Assembly (NCBI GenBank): GCA_012515235.1
Contig: JAAYYU010000019.1
Coordinates: 1-64,000, forward strand
DNA length: 64,000 bases
Direction of reading: 5' to 3'
DNA from: Candidatus Anammoximicrobium sp.
GTDB lineage: Bacteria > Planctomycetota > Planctomycetia > Pirellulales > Pirellulaceae
The position numbers were made by a program, and so were the translations under genes. The notes beneath the pieces were generated by a model, which searched no databases, had not been told where the DNA came from, and was given only the letters and a program-made list of their open reading frames with translations. Positions within the stretch are counted from its first letter, which is position 1. Each line of letters begins with the position of its first letter. Of this stretch, positions 48,931 through 60,063 are shown one piece after another.

Positions 48931-49884
48931 TCACGCGGCGGCCAGGCATTTCTCCAGATACGCTCGGGCTCGGTTGATCTCCCCGGTCACCGCGGCCGTG
49001 GATTCCAGGATCGGAATGCCGCGGGGGACGGGGTGCATGAAGATCTCGGTGAAGCCCTGGTAGTTGAGTTGCTTCAGGGCCCGCAACAGGGGCGTGAAGT
49101 CCAGCGGGCCGCGGCCGGGCATTTGCAGTAGTTCCTGGTCCTTGGGCAGTTTTTTCATGCAGCCCAGGCCGTGCTGCCAGCCTTGGAAATGGACCAGGTG
49201 TTCGCCCAGGTCGGCGATCAGCCCGGCGATCACCTGCTCGTCCTGCGGCAGGTGGTAGGGGGCCAGGGCGATGCCCAAGTGTTTGGAGGGCGCGAATTCG
49301 GCGAAGTAGCGGAGCGAGTCGGGTTCGTTGATCAGCGAGTTGGCGTGGTTCTCGATGCCGATCGCCACGCCCAGTTCTTCGGCCAACGCCACGTGCGGCC
49401 GAAGCTTTTCCACAAACGCCTGGACGCGGTCCCGCAACGTCGCACCGTCCGCGTTGCGCGCCCCCGTGACGATCACGCGGCCGCCTAACTTTTTCAGGAC
49501 GCGCATTTCGTCCTGCAGGCCGTACGGTCCCAGGTCGTAGCGCGTGATCATGCCCAGGCCGACGCCGTGTTCGTGGAGCATCTCGGCGAACTGATCGAGG
49601 CCTATCTCGGCGACCTGTTCCCGATGGTTGGCGTGCTGTCGCGGCCAGATGTCGATGTGCGTGGCGCCCGTCTTTTTAACCTCCGGCAGCACTTCCGCCA
49701 GCGGCGTGGTGCCGTACATCGGCGAGGCCAGGATGTAGTTCAGCCGGAAGCCGGGCGTTGGTTCGGCCCCAGGCAAACGACCGTGGAGAGCTCCGGCCAG
49801 GGAAATGGTCGTGGCGGCAGTAAACTGGCGGCGCGTGATGCGGGTTTGCGTCATGGTGGAAACCTTGCGAGTTGAGTGGGTCAC
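48931..49884 (-). CDS. Sugar phosphate isomerase/epimerase (xylose-isomerase-like TIM barrel), Tat-type leader
   Basis: RRQFTAATTISLAGALHG leader; IGIENHANSLINEPDSLRYFAEF; HFQGWQHGLG; PLLRALKQLNYQGFTEIFMHP. Confidence 0.85.
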   Translation of the reverse strand: MTHSTRKVSTMTQTRITRRQFTAATTISLAGALHGRLPGAEPTPGFRLNYILASPMYGTTPLAEVLPEVKKTGATHIDIWPRQHANHREQVAEIGLDQFAEMLHEHGVGLGMITRYDLGPYGLQDEMRVLKKLGGRVIVTGARNADGATLRDRVQAFVEKLRPHVALAEELGVAIGIENHANSLINEPDSLRYFAEFAPSKHLGIALAPYHLPQDEQVIAGLIADLGEHLVHFQGWQHGLGCMKKLPKDQELLQMPGRGPLDFTPLLRALKQLNYQGFTEIFMHPVPRGIPILESTAAVTGEINRARAYLEKCLAAA

Positions 49885-49914
49885 GGGTGACCGGTGATCG
49901 CGGACACTGAATTC

Positions 49915-52725
<2,811 letters not shown>

Positions 52726-53037
52726 GTCTGGCTGCGATAAAGGGCTTGGAGGACACGGTGTTACGTAAGCGTAACATGATACTCGCTGAGGCGGCTTTGT
52801 ACATGCCCAGATGAGCCTCTTCCACGCGGCACGTCGGGACCGTGACGCAGTTCTGACAAGGCCTGCTGCGGGACGCTTTCCGAGAACCTGCGGGCCGTCC
52901 GAGCCGGCAAGGCAGGCCGCTTGCAGACGGAGCATGGGACCGAGGACCATGCTTCATCCCCCATCCTTGATCTCACGGGATTCTCGGCTGTCAGCCAACG
53001 GGAAACTGACGCGGAGAGACATCGTCACGAGCAAAAT

Positions 53038-53134
53038 GGGGTCAGGCTTACAGAATTCAATTTTGGCCGAGCAAGCTCGTACCACAGGGCGGGTGTCACG
53101 ATCGGCCAAAATTGAATTCTGTAAGCCTGACCCC
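53038..53134. repeat. Palindromic element B, copy 1 (97 bp, perfect 33-bp terminal inverted repeats)
   Basis: GGGGTCAGGCTTACAGAATTCAATTTTGGCCGA (53038-53070) and its exact reverse complement (53102-53134). Confidence 0.95.
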
Positions 53135-53429
53135 GGCAGCGAAACCGTGAGTTCATCAACAGCGCGTCAATTGGCCGCCGCGGACGGCGCGCACAGGGCG
53201 GGTTGACAGACTCGCCCATCGTCCGGTGTACTAAGAGGCGGGAAGGGCAGACGCACTCCGACTGAGCCGTGCGGTGCCAGTCGAAATCACGCACAGATCG
53301 GCGCGGCTGGGAGAGCCCTGCCGCGAGGAATGGCCGACCATCGCAGCCGCCACGTGCATCTGCCCCCTTGGAAGGCCTTCTACACAAACCCGGAATATCG
53401 CTTAACGTCTGTTAGCGAAAGGTGTTGCG

Positions 53430-53969
53430 ATGCATTTATTGCTGGCCATGCGGGCCTTCTTCGCGGTTCTATTCCGAGGCGAGGTGGCAGCGCGAGTGAA
53501 AACGGCGCTGGATCAGCGGGTGCAGCCCGTCGGCGAGCCGCCGAAACCATCGGCGCCGACGGTCCGGATCGAGCGCCCCAAAGCGCCGCCGCGCAGCGAG
53601 GCGATCACGCTGCTGGCCGCCTTGCAGCGGGAGGCGCGTTTCCTGGATTTAGCCCAGGAGTCGCTGGACGAGTACAGCGATGCGCAAGTCGGAGCGGCGG
53701 CGCGAGATGTGCTGCGCGACGCGCGGAAAGTGCTGGATCGGCTCTTTGCCCTCCAGCCCGTTTTGAATCAAGAGGAAGGTGTCTCCGTCGAAGTGCCGGC
53801 CGAATTCGATGCGGGCCGCTTTCGGTTGACGGGAAACGTGACTGGCCAGCCGCCGTTTCGCGGCCGGCTGGTCCATCACGGCTGGCAGGCGACCAAGTGC
53901 GAACTGCCGGCTTGGTCGGGCAGCGAAGCGTCCGCCCGCGTCGTGGCGCCGGCGGAGGTGGAGTTGTGA
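53430..53969 (+). CDS. DUF2760 domain-containing protein
   Basis: RSEAITLLAALQREARFLDLAQESLDEYSDAQVGAAARDVLRDARKVLDRLFALQPVLNQEEG; adjacent to Hsp70 genes. Confidence 0.8.
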   Translation: MHLLLAMRAFFAVLFRGEVAARVKTALDQRVQPVGEPPKPSAPTVRIERPKAPPRSEAITLLAALQREARFLDLAQESLDEYSDAQVGAAARDVLRDARKVLDRLFALQPVLNQEEGVSVEVPAEFDAGRFRLTGNVTGQPPFRGRLVHHGWQATKCELPAWSGSEASARVVAPAEVEL

Positions 53970-54095
53970 GACGGTGATCGGCTGTCCGTGGTCCGTGGTT
54001 GCGGGATGTGAAGCACCAATGACCGGTCACGGATGACCGATGACCGATGACTGAACACAGAACGCACAGACGCTCAACAAAGGTACGTCAAACAC

Positions 54096-55883
54096 ATGAC
54101 CGCTCGCTACGTCTTGGGCATCGACTTGGGCACGACCAACAACGTGATTGCGTATACGCCGCTGGACGCCGATCAGCCGGCGGTACAGACGCTGCCCGTT
54201 CCGCAGTTGGTAGCGGCCGGCACCATCGAGTCGCTGGGGTCGTTGGCGTCGTTTGCCTACCTGGCCCGCGAGCATGAACTTGGCCAAGGCACGTTCGACT
54301 TGCCCTGGGCCGAGGGCCGCGATTTTGCCGTCGGCGAATTCGCCCGCCGCCAGTCTGCGGAGGTCCCGGAGCGGACGATCGGAGCCGCCAAATCCTGGCT
54401 GTGCCACGGCCGCGTCGATCGCCGCGGCGACATTTTGCCCTGGAACGCTCCGGCGGGCGTGCTCAAGATTTCCCCCGTCACGGCGTCGCGCCGCTACCTG
54501 GAGCACCTGATCGCCGCCTGGGACCAGGCTTTCCCGGAGGCACCCGTCGAAGAGCAGTTGGTCGTGTTGACCGTGCCAGCGTCGTTCGATGCGGCGGCTC
54601 GGGAACTGACGCGCGAAGCGGCGCTGGCGGCCGGGCTGCCGGGCAATCTGCTGTTGCTGGAAGAGCCACAGGCGGCGGTGTACGCCTGGCTGGATGCGAT
54701 GGGCAACCGCTGGCGGAGGTCGCTCAAGCTGAACGACATGCTGCTGGTCTGCGACGTAGGCGGCGGCACGTCCGACTTTACGCTGGTCAAGGTGGGCGAA
54801 GAAAAGGGCGAGTTGATCCTGCAGCGCGAGGCGGTGGGCAACCATCTGCTGGTCGGCGGCGACAACATGGACCTGACGCTGGCGTATCATGCCGCCGAGG
54901 TGTTCGGCAACAAAGGCGTCAAGCTCGATCCCTGGCAATCGGTCTCGTTATGGCACGCCTGCCGCACCGCCAAGGAAACGCTGCTGGCCGCGGACGGCCC
55001 GAATTCACACGCGATTTCGGTTCTGGGGCGGGGCAGCAAGCTGATCGGCGGCACGGTGTCGATCGAAATGAAGCGGAAGCAGGCGCTGGAAATCCTGGTC
55101 GACGGCTTCTTCCCGCGTTGTGCCGTCGGCGACCGTCCGGTGCGGCGTCGGGCGTCGGGCTTTCAGGACATTGGCTTGCCGTTCGAGCAAGACACGGCCG
55201 TGACGCGCCACTTGGCCGCGTTTCTCCAAGACCACGGGGCAGGGCAGGGGGGGGCAGTCCAGCCGACCCACGTGCTGCTCAACGGCGGCGTCTTCAAGTC
55301 CAAGGCGTTGGCGGACCGGCTGATGCAGGTCCTGGGCGATTGGGCCGACGGCCGGAAGCCCCGGTTCCTGGAAGGCTCGCCGGACCTGGACAACGCCGTC
55401 TCGCGCGGCGCGGCTTACTATGGCTGGGCCAAGCATGCCGGAGGTGTCCGCATCCGGGGCGGCACGGCGCGGGCATACTACGTCGGCATCGAGACGGCCG
55501 GGTTGGCCATCCCCGGCGCGCCGCGGCCGTTGCGGGCCCTGTGCGTCGCGCCGCTGGGCATGGAAGAGGGGGACCAGGCCGACGTGCCCTCGCAGGAGAT
55601 CGGCCTGGTGGTCGGCGAACCGGCCCAGTTCCGTTTCTTCAGCTCGCCGATCCGCAAGCAAGACCAAGTTGGCGACGTGCTGCCGTCGTGGAGCGAAGAA
55701 GAACTGGCGGAAACCGATTCGATGGAAGCCACCCTGGACGCCGACGAGGCGATCGAGGAGCCGTACGTGCCCGTCAAGTTCCAGTCCCGCGTGACCGAGT
55801 TGGGCGTGTTCGAGCTGTGGTGCGTTTGCACCAAGAGCAAGAAGCAATGGAAGCTGGAGTTCAGCGTCCGCGAGGAGGACTGA
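54096..55883 (+). CDS. Hsp70 family protein (DnaK-like ATPase)
   Basis: YVLGIDLGTTNNVIAY; VLTVPASFDAAARELTREAALAAGL; LVCDVGGGTSDFTLVKV. Confidence 0.92.
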   Translation: MTARYVLGIDLGTTNNVIAYTPLDADQPAVQTLPVPQLVAAGTIESLGSLASFAYLAREHELGQGTFDLPWAEGRDFAVGEFARRQSAEVPERTIGAAKSWLCHGRVDRRGDILPWNAPAGVLKISPVTASRRYLEHLIAAWDQAFPEAPVEEQLVVLTVPASFDAAARELTREAALAAGLPGNLLLLEEPQAAVYAWLDAMGNRWRRSLKLNDMLLVCDVGGGTSDFTLVKVGEEKGELILQREAVGNHLLVGGDNMDLTLAYHAAEVFGNKGVKLDPWQSVSLWHACRTAKETLLAADGPNSHAISVLGRGSKLIGGTVSIEMKRKQALEILVDGFFPRCAVGDRPVRRRASGFQDIGLPFEQDTAVTRHLAAFLQDHGAGQGGAVQPTHVLLNGGVFKSKALADRLMQVLGDWADGRKPRFLEGSPDLDNAVSRGAAYYGWAKHAGGVRIRGGTARAYYVGIETAGLAIPGAPRPLRALCVAPLGMEEGDQADVPSQEIGLVVGEPAQFRFFSSPIRKQDQVGDVLPSWSEEELAETDSMEATLDADEAIEEPYVPVKFQSRVTELGVFELWCVCTKSKKQWKLEFSVREED

Positions 55884-55894
55884 CAGCGGCTCAA

Positions 55895-55924
55895 AAGCCC
55901 GGCTTTTTCGAAAAGGCCGGGCTT
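55895..55924 (+). terminator. Intrinsic-terminator-like hairpin after the first Hsp70 gene
   Basis: AAGCCCGGCTTTTTCGAAAAGGCCGGGCTT near-perfect hairpin followed by CTTT. Confidence 0.65.
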
Positions 55925-55993
55925 CTTTGGCTTCCACCGCAACCGTGTTATAATTCGTCTGGCCAACTTGGCTGAGTGGAGGCATCGACTTTT

Positions 55994-56644
55994 ATGAGCA
56001 CGCAAACGCTGGTCCGCCGTAAGCCGGAAATCGAGTACCCTGACGGCGATGGCCAGCCCATGTCCGACAACACCTTGCAGTTCCAGTGGATAATGACGCT
56101 CCAAGGAGGGCTGGATGCCTTGTTCCGCGACGATCCGAACGTGTTCGTGGCTGGCGATTTGCTCTGGTATCCGGTCGAAGGCGACAACACCATCCGGGCC
56201 GCGCCGGACGTGATGGTGGCGTTCGGACGGCCCAAGGGATATCGCGGATCGTACAAGCAGTGGGAGGAGGACTGCATCGCGCCGCAGGTGGTGTTCGAGG
56301 TGCTGTCCCCCAGTAACCGCGTCGGCGACATGGCGGACAAGCTCCAATTCTATGATCGCTATGAAGTCGAGGAGTACTACCTGTTCGATCCCGAAAAGAC
56401 CGACCTGGACGGATGGGTCCGCCGCGGAGAAAACCTCGTCAGGCTGGAAAAGGCAGACGGCTGGACCAGCCCCCGGCTGGGTGTGCGGTTCGACTTGTCG
56501 TCCGGCGACCTCCAGGTGTTTGGACCGGACGGGAGACCATTCGTGACCTACGTCGAAGTGTTCGAACAGCTGGAACGTGAACGTCAGCGGGCCGAACGTC
56601 TGGCCGCTCAACTGCGGGCGTTGGGCGTCGAACCCACCAGCTGA
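55994..56644 (+). CDS. Uma2 family endonuclease-like protein (DUF820)
   Basis: YPVEGDNTIRAAPDVMVAFG; APQVVFEVLSPSNRVGDMADKLQFYDRYEVEEYYLFDPEK: Uma2/PD-(D/E)xK-like pattern. Possible upstream ATG at 55976. Confidence 0.87.
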   Translation: MSTQTLVRRKPEIEYPDGDGQPMSDNTLQFQWIMTLQGGLDALFRDDPNVFVAGDLLWYPVEGDNTIRAAPDVMVAFGRPKGYRGSYKQWEEDCIAPQVVFEVLSPSNRVGDMADKLQFYDRYEVEEYYLFDPEKTDLDGWVRRGENLVRLEKADGWTSPRLGVRFDLSSGDLQVFGPDGRPFVTYVEVFEQLERERQRAERLAAQLRALGVEPTS

Positions 56645-56666
56645 TCCTTGTGGGAAGACGCCAGCT

Positions 56667-59501
56667 ATGTTGAACGGACTGACGGCCTCTGCCGAAATCC
56701 CACAACCCAGCCGCTTCATCGTCGGCGTCGATCTGGGCACGACCAACTCGGCCGTGGGCTACGTCGACACCAGCCGCGAGCCGTGGCGCGTGCAGACGTT
56801 TCGAATTCCGCAATTGGTCGACGTCGGGCAGGTCGAAGCGTTGGACACGCTGCCCTCGTTTCACTACCAGCCGGTGGCGGACCAGGCCACCGCCGCTGGA
56901 TTGCGACTGCCGTGGTGCCGCGAAGCACCGACGCACGCCGTGGGCGCGTTTGCTCGCGAGCAGGGCAGCCGCGCGCCGACGCGGCTGATCGCTTCGGCCA
57001 AATCGTGGCTCTGCCACTCCGGCGTCGATCGCACCGCCGACCTGCTGCCGTGGCAAGGCGCGGCGGACATCGAACGGCTCAGTCCCGTCGCGGCCAGCGC
57101 CCGCTATCTGCGGCACATGCGCGACGCCTGGAACGCGCAGTTCAAGACCGATCCGCTGGAGGACCAGGACGTCGTGCTCACGCTGCCGGCGTCGTTCGAC
57201 GAAGTGGCCCGCGAGCTGACCGTCCAGGCGGCGGCCGCAGCCGGTTTGCCGCGCGTGGTGCTGATCGAAGAGCCCCAGGCGGCGTTCTATGCCTGGATCG
57301 ACAGACATCACGCGGATTGGGAGCAGCGCGTCGAGCCGGGCCAGAAGATCCTGGTCTGCGATATCGGCGGCGGGACGACCGATTTCACGCTGATCCGCGT
57401 TCGTCGCGGCGAAGGGGACAAGGTCCAGTTTCATCGCGTGGCGGTGGGCGACCACCTGATCCTGGGCGGCGACAACCAGGACTTGACGCTGGCCAAGCAC
57501 CTGGAAGAACGGCTGGGCGGCCATCTGCAGCCGCATCAGTGGGCGGTCTTGGTCCGCATGTGCCGGCGAGTGAAAGAGGACGTGCTGACCGACGGTTGCC
57601 CGCCGCAAGTGACGTTCAACTTGCCCGGCAGCGGCGCGAAACTGATCGGCGCTTCGGTGCAGGTGGACGTCGATCGCGACGAAGTTCGCCGCCTGCTGCT
57701 GGACGGTTTCTTCCCGTTGGTCGGCGTGGAGGAAAGGCCGCACAAAGTCCAATCGGGGTTCCGCGAATTCGGTCTGCCGTACGCGCCCGATCCCGCCGTC
57801 ACACGGTATTTGGCTGCCTTCCTGAGCGTGCATCGCCATGCCGGCGAGGAGCCGGCGTCGAGCGGGCAGGGCAGGGCAGGGGGGGCCGATCCGGCGCGGC
57901 CGGATATCGTGCTGTTCAACGGCGGCGTGTTCAACTCTCCGCTGGTCCGCCAGCGACTGCTGGAGGTGATCGAGTCCTGGTTCCGCGGCGGCGATCCCGA
58001 ATGGTCGCCCCTCGTGCTGGACAACGACCGGCTGGACCTGGCGGTGGCGCACGGCGCGGCGTACTACGGCACGGTGCGGCGGGGCAGGGGGGTGAGGATC
58101 GCCGCCGGCCTGGCCCGCACTTACTACATCGGCGTGGAAAGCGAGACGCTCTCGGCCGTCTGCCTGGTGCCAGGCAACGCGGAACCCGGACAAGCGATCG
58201 ATCTGGTCCAGCGGCGGTTCGAACTGCTGGTGCATCAGCCTGCCGAGTTTCCGCTGTACGTGTCCAGCGTCCGGCTGACCGACGCGCCGGGCGAGTTGTT
58301 GCCGGTGGACCGCGAGCAGATGAAATCGCTGCCGCCGATCCGCACGGTGCTGCGGACACGGGGCAAGAAGCAGGCCGGCACGCTGGCCGTCCACCTGCAC
58401 GCGCGGCTGACCGAGATCGGCACGCTGGATCTGTGGTGCAGCGAAGTCGGCTCGGATCGGCGTTGGCGACTGCAGTTCGACGTCCGCTCGGCGACCCAGA
58501 CGGACCAAGAAGCCCGCGAAACCGCCGGCGAAGCGGAAGGGGTCATCGAGGAAGAGGCTTGGGACCGCTGCCAGCAACTGATCGCGACCACGTTCGGAGC
58601 CGATGGCGGCGACAAACCCGGCGTCCTGGTCAAGCGTCTGGCCGCCGTCTTGGACCTGGACCGCAACGAATGGCCCATGTCGCTGCTGCGGCGGATCTGG
58701 GAGACGCTGCTGGAGCACCAGGCGGGCCGGCGGAAGAGCGCCGAGCACGAAGCCCGCTGGCTGAACCTGCTGGGCTTTGCCCTGCGCCCAGGCTACGGCC
58801 TGGCGGTGGACGACTGGCGGGTCTCGGAAACATGGCGGATGGTGCAGGGCAAGCTCGTGTACCCCGCCGCGAGCGTCCGCACCGAATCGTGGATCCTGTG
58901 GCGGCGGATCGCGGGCGGACTGTCATCCGGCCAGCAGCGGGCGATCGCCGATCCGCTGCTGGCGGCCGTCCGTTCGCTGCACCGCCGGACGACAGCGGGC
59001 AGGGGCAGCACCGACGTGGGCTTCACGCCCCAGCAATCGATCGAGATGTGGCGACTGCTGGGCGGGCTGGAATTGCTGCCGGTGGGCGACAAGACGGAAC
59101 TGGGCGACAAGCTGGTCGATTTGATGTCCAAGAAGTCCATGCAGCCGGCGCGGGCGGCCATGATCTGGACGCTGGGCCGCTGCGGCGCTCGCCAGCCGCT
59201 GTACGGGCCGCTGAACACGGTCGTGGCGGCGGAAACCGCCACGCGCTGGCTGGAAAAACTGCTGGGCACCCGCGATCCGGGCGACCTGGAGACCTTCTCT
59301 GCGATGCAACTGGCGCGTCGTACCGGCGATCGCTATCGGGATTTGGATGACAAAGCACGCCGCGAAGTGGTAGATTGGATGCGGAGCGTCAGCACGCCGC
59401 CGCATCTGCTGCAGTTGGTCCAGGTGGGCGGCACGCTGGACCGCGAAGAACAGGGGCGAGCTTTTGGAGAATCCCTGCCTAAAGGCCTGCGCGTGCAGTA
59501 A
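56667..59501 (+). CDS. Hsp70 family protein with long C-terminal extension (DUF3731-like)
   Basis: FIVGVDLGTTNSAVGYV; LTLPASFDEVARELTVQAAAAAGL; LVCDIGGGTTDFTLIRV; C-terminal ~350-aa extension. Start ATG 56667. Confidence 0.9.
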   Translation: MLNGLTASAEIPQPSRFIVGVDLGTTNSAVGYVDTSREPWRVQTFRIPQLVDVGQVEALDTLPSFHYQPVADQATAAGLRLPWCREAPTHAVGAFAREQGSRAPTRLIASAKSWLCHSGVDRTADLLPWQGAADIERLSPVAASARYLRHMRDAWNAQFKTDPLEDQDVVLTLPASFDEVARELTVQAAAAAGLPRVVLIEEPQAAFYAWIDRHHADWEQRVEPGQKILVCDIGGGTTDFTLIRVRRGEGDKVQFHRVAVGDHLILGGDNQDLTLAKHLEERLGGHLQPHQWAVLVRMCRRVKEDVLTDGCPPQVTFNLPGSGAKLIGASVQVDVDRDEVRRLLLDGFFPLVGVEERPHKVQSGFREFGLPYAPDPAVTRYLAAFLSVHRHAGEEPASSGQGRAGGADPARPDIVLFNGGVFNSPLVRQRLLEVIESWFRGGDPEWSPLVLDNDRLDLAVAHGAAYYGTVRRGRGVRIAAGLARTYYIGVESETLSAVCLVPGNAEPGQAIDLVQRRFELLVHQPAEFPLYVSSVRLTDAPGELLPVDREQMKSLPPIRTVLRTRGKKQAGTLAVHLHARLTEIGTLDLWCSEVGSDRRWRLQFDVRSATQTDQEARETAGEAEGVIEEEAWDRCQQLIATTFGADGGDKPGVLVKRLAAVLDLDRNEWPMSLLRRIWETLLEHQAGRRKSAEHEARWLNLLGFALRPGYGLAVDDWRVSETWRMVQGKLVYPAASVRTESWILWRRIAGGLSSGQQRAIADPLLAAVRSLHRRTTAGRGSTDVGFTPQQSIEMWRLLGGLELLPVGDKTELGDKLVDLMSKKSMQPARAAMIWTLGRCGARQPLYGPLNTVVAAETATRWLEKLLGTRDPGDLETFSAMQLARRTGDRYRDLDDKARREVVDWMRSVSTPPHLLQLVQVGGTLDREEQGRAFGESLPKGLRVQ

Positions 59502-59502
59502 A

Positions 59503-59599
59503 GGGGGCAGGCTTACAGAATTCAATTTTGGCCGAGCAGGGTCGTTCCAGATGGCTGGACCTAGCATCGGCCAAAATTGAATTCTGTAAGCCTGACCCC
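59503..59599. repeat. Palindromic element B, copy 2 (97 bp; 32/33 matched terminal inverted repeats)
   Basis: GGGGGCAGGCTTACAGAATTCAATTTTGGCCGA (59503-59535) and TCGGCCAAAATTGAATTCTGTAAGCCTGACCCC (59567-59599); same total length as copy 1. Confidence 0.95.
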
Positions 59600-59636
59600 A
59601 GCGTTGCCAGCAGAAGGGCAGGGGAGGGGGTAAACC

Positions 59637-59834
59637 ATGAATCGCATCGTGCCCCTGGCAGGACTCGTGACGCTGTGCCCGTTTACCACACCGCGGAACG
59701 CCCGCCAGTGGCCCGGCGGCACCGGGGTATTCACCATCGAGGCCGCCGAGTTGGTCGAAGCGACTGGCGACAGCGTGCGGTTGCGAAAAGCGGATGGTCA
59801 GGTCGCGAAGTTTTTGTCCGATCGCACGACGTGA
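59637..59834 (+). CDS. Short SHD1-like protein or remnant
   Basis: 65 aa, GTGVFTIEAAELVEATGDSVRLRKADGQVAKF resembles the SHD1 motif; no further support. Confidence 0.4.
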   Translation: MNRIVPLAGLVTLCPFTTPRNARQWPGGTGVFTIEAAELVEATGDSVRLRKADGQVAKFLSDRTT

Positions 59835-60063
59835 ACATCCAAATCGATGGTCGTGCTTTGAAAACAAGTCGGCATCGTTCGAGAAGAAAGGAAGCGGACA
59901 GGAGACTTGGAGCAGAAACATGAAATGCGGGGCAGGGCAGGGGGGGGCCTGCTTTTTTGTAAAGTCGGGCGTTGGTTGAAAAGGGCCTCCTCCCGACCCC
60001 TTCCGGTTTCTGCCCCCATGCTTCTGCCAGCCTCCTCGATCTTCTTCGCGATCCAGTGGAGAC

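Noticed and set aside
53140-53429. Possible group II intron or reverse-transcriptase tail upstream of the DUF2760 gene
   Set aside because: No RT motif or domain V-like sequence could be supported; left unannotated.
56439-58748. 769-aa minus-strand ORF
   Set aside because: Antisense to the second Hsp70 gene.
56648-59350. 900-aa plus-strand ORF in a second frame over Hsp70
   Set aside because: Frame-shifted reading of the Hsp70 gene; Arg/Gly-rich composition typical of out-of-frame GC-rich DNA.
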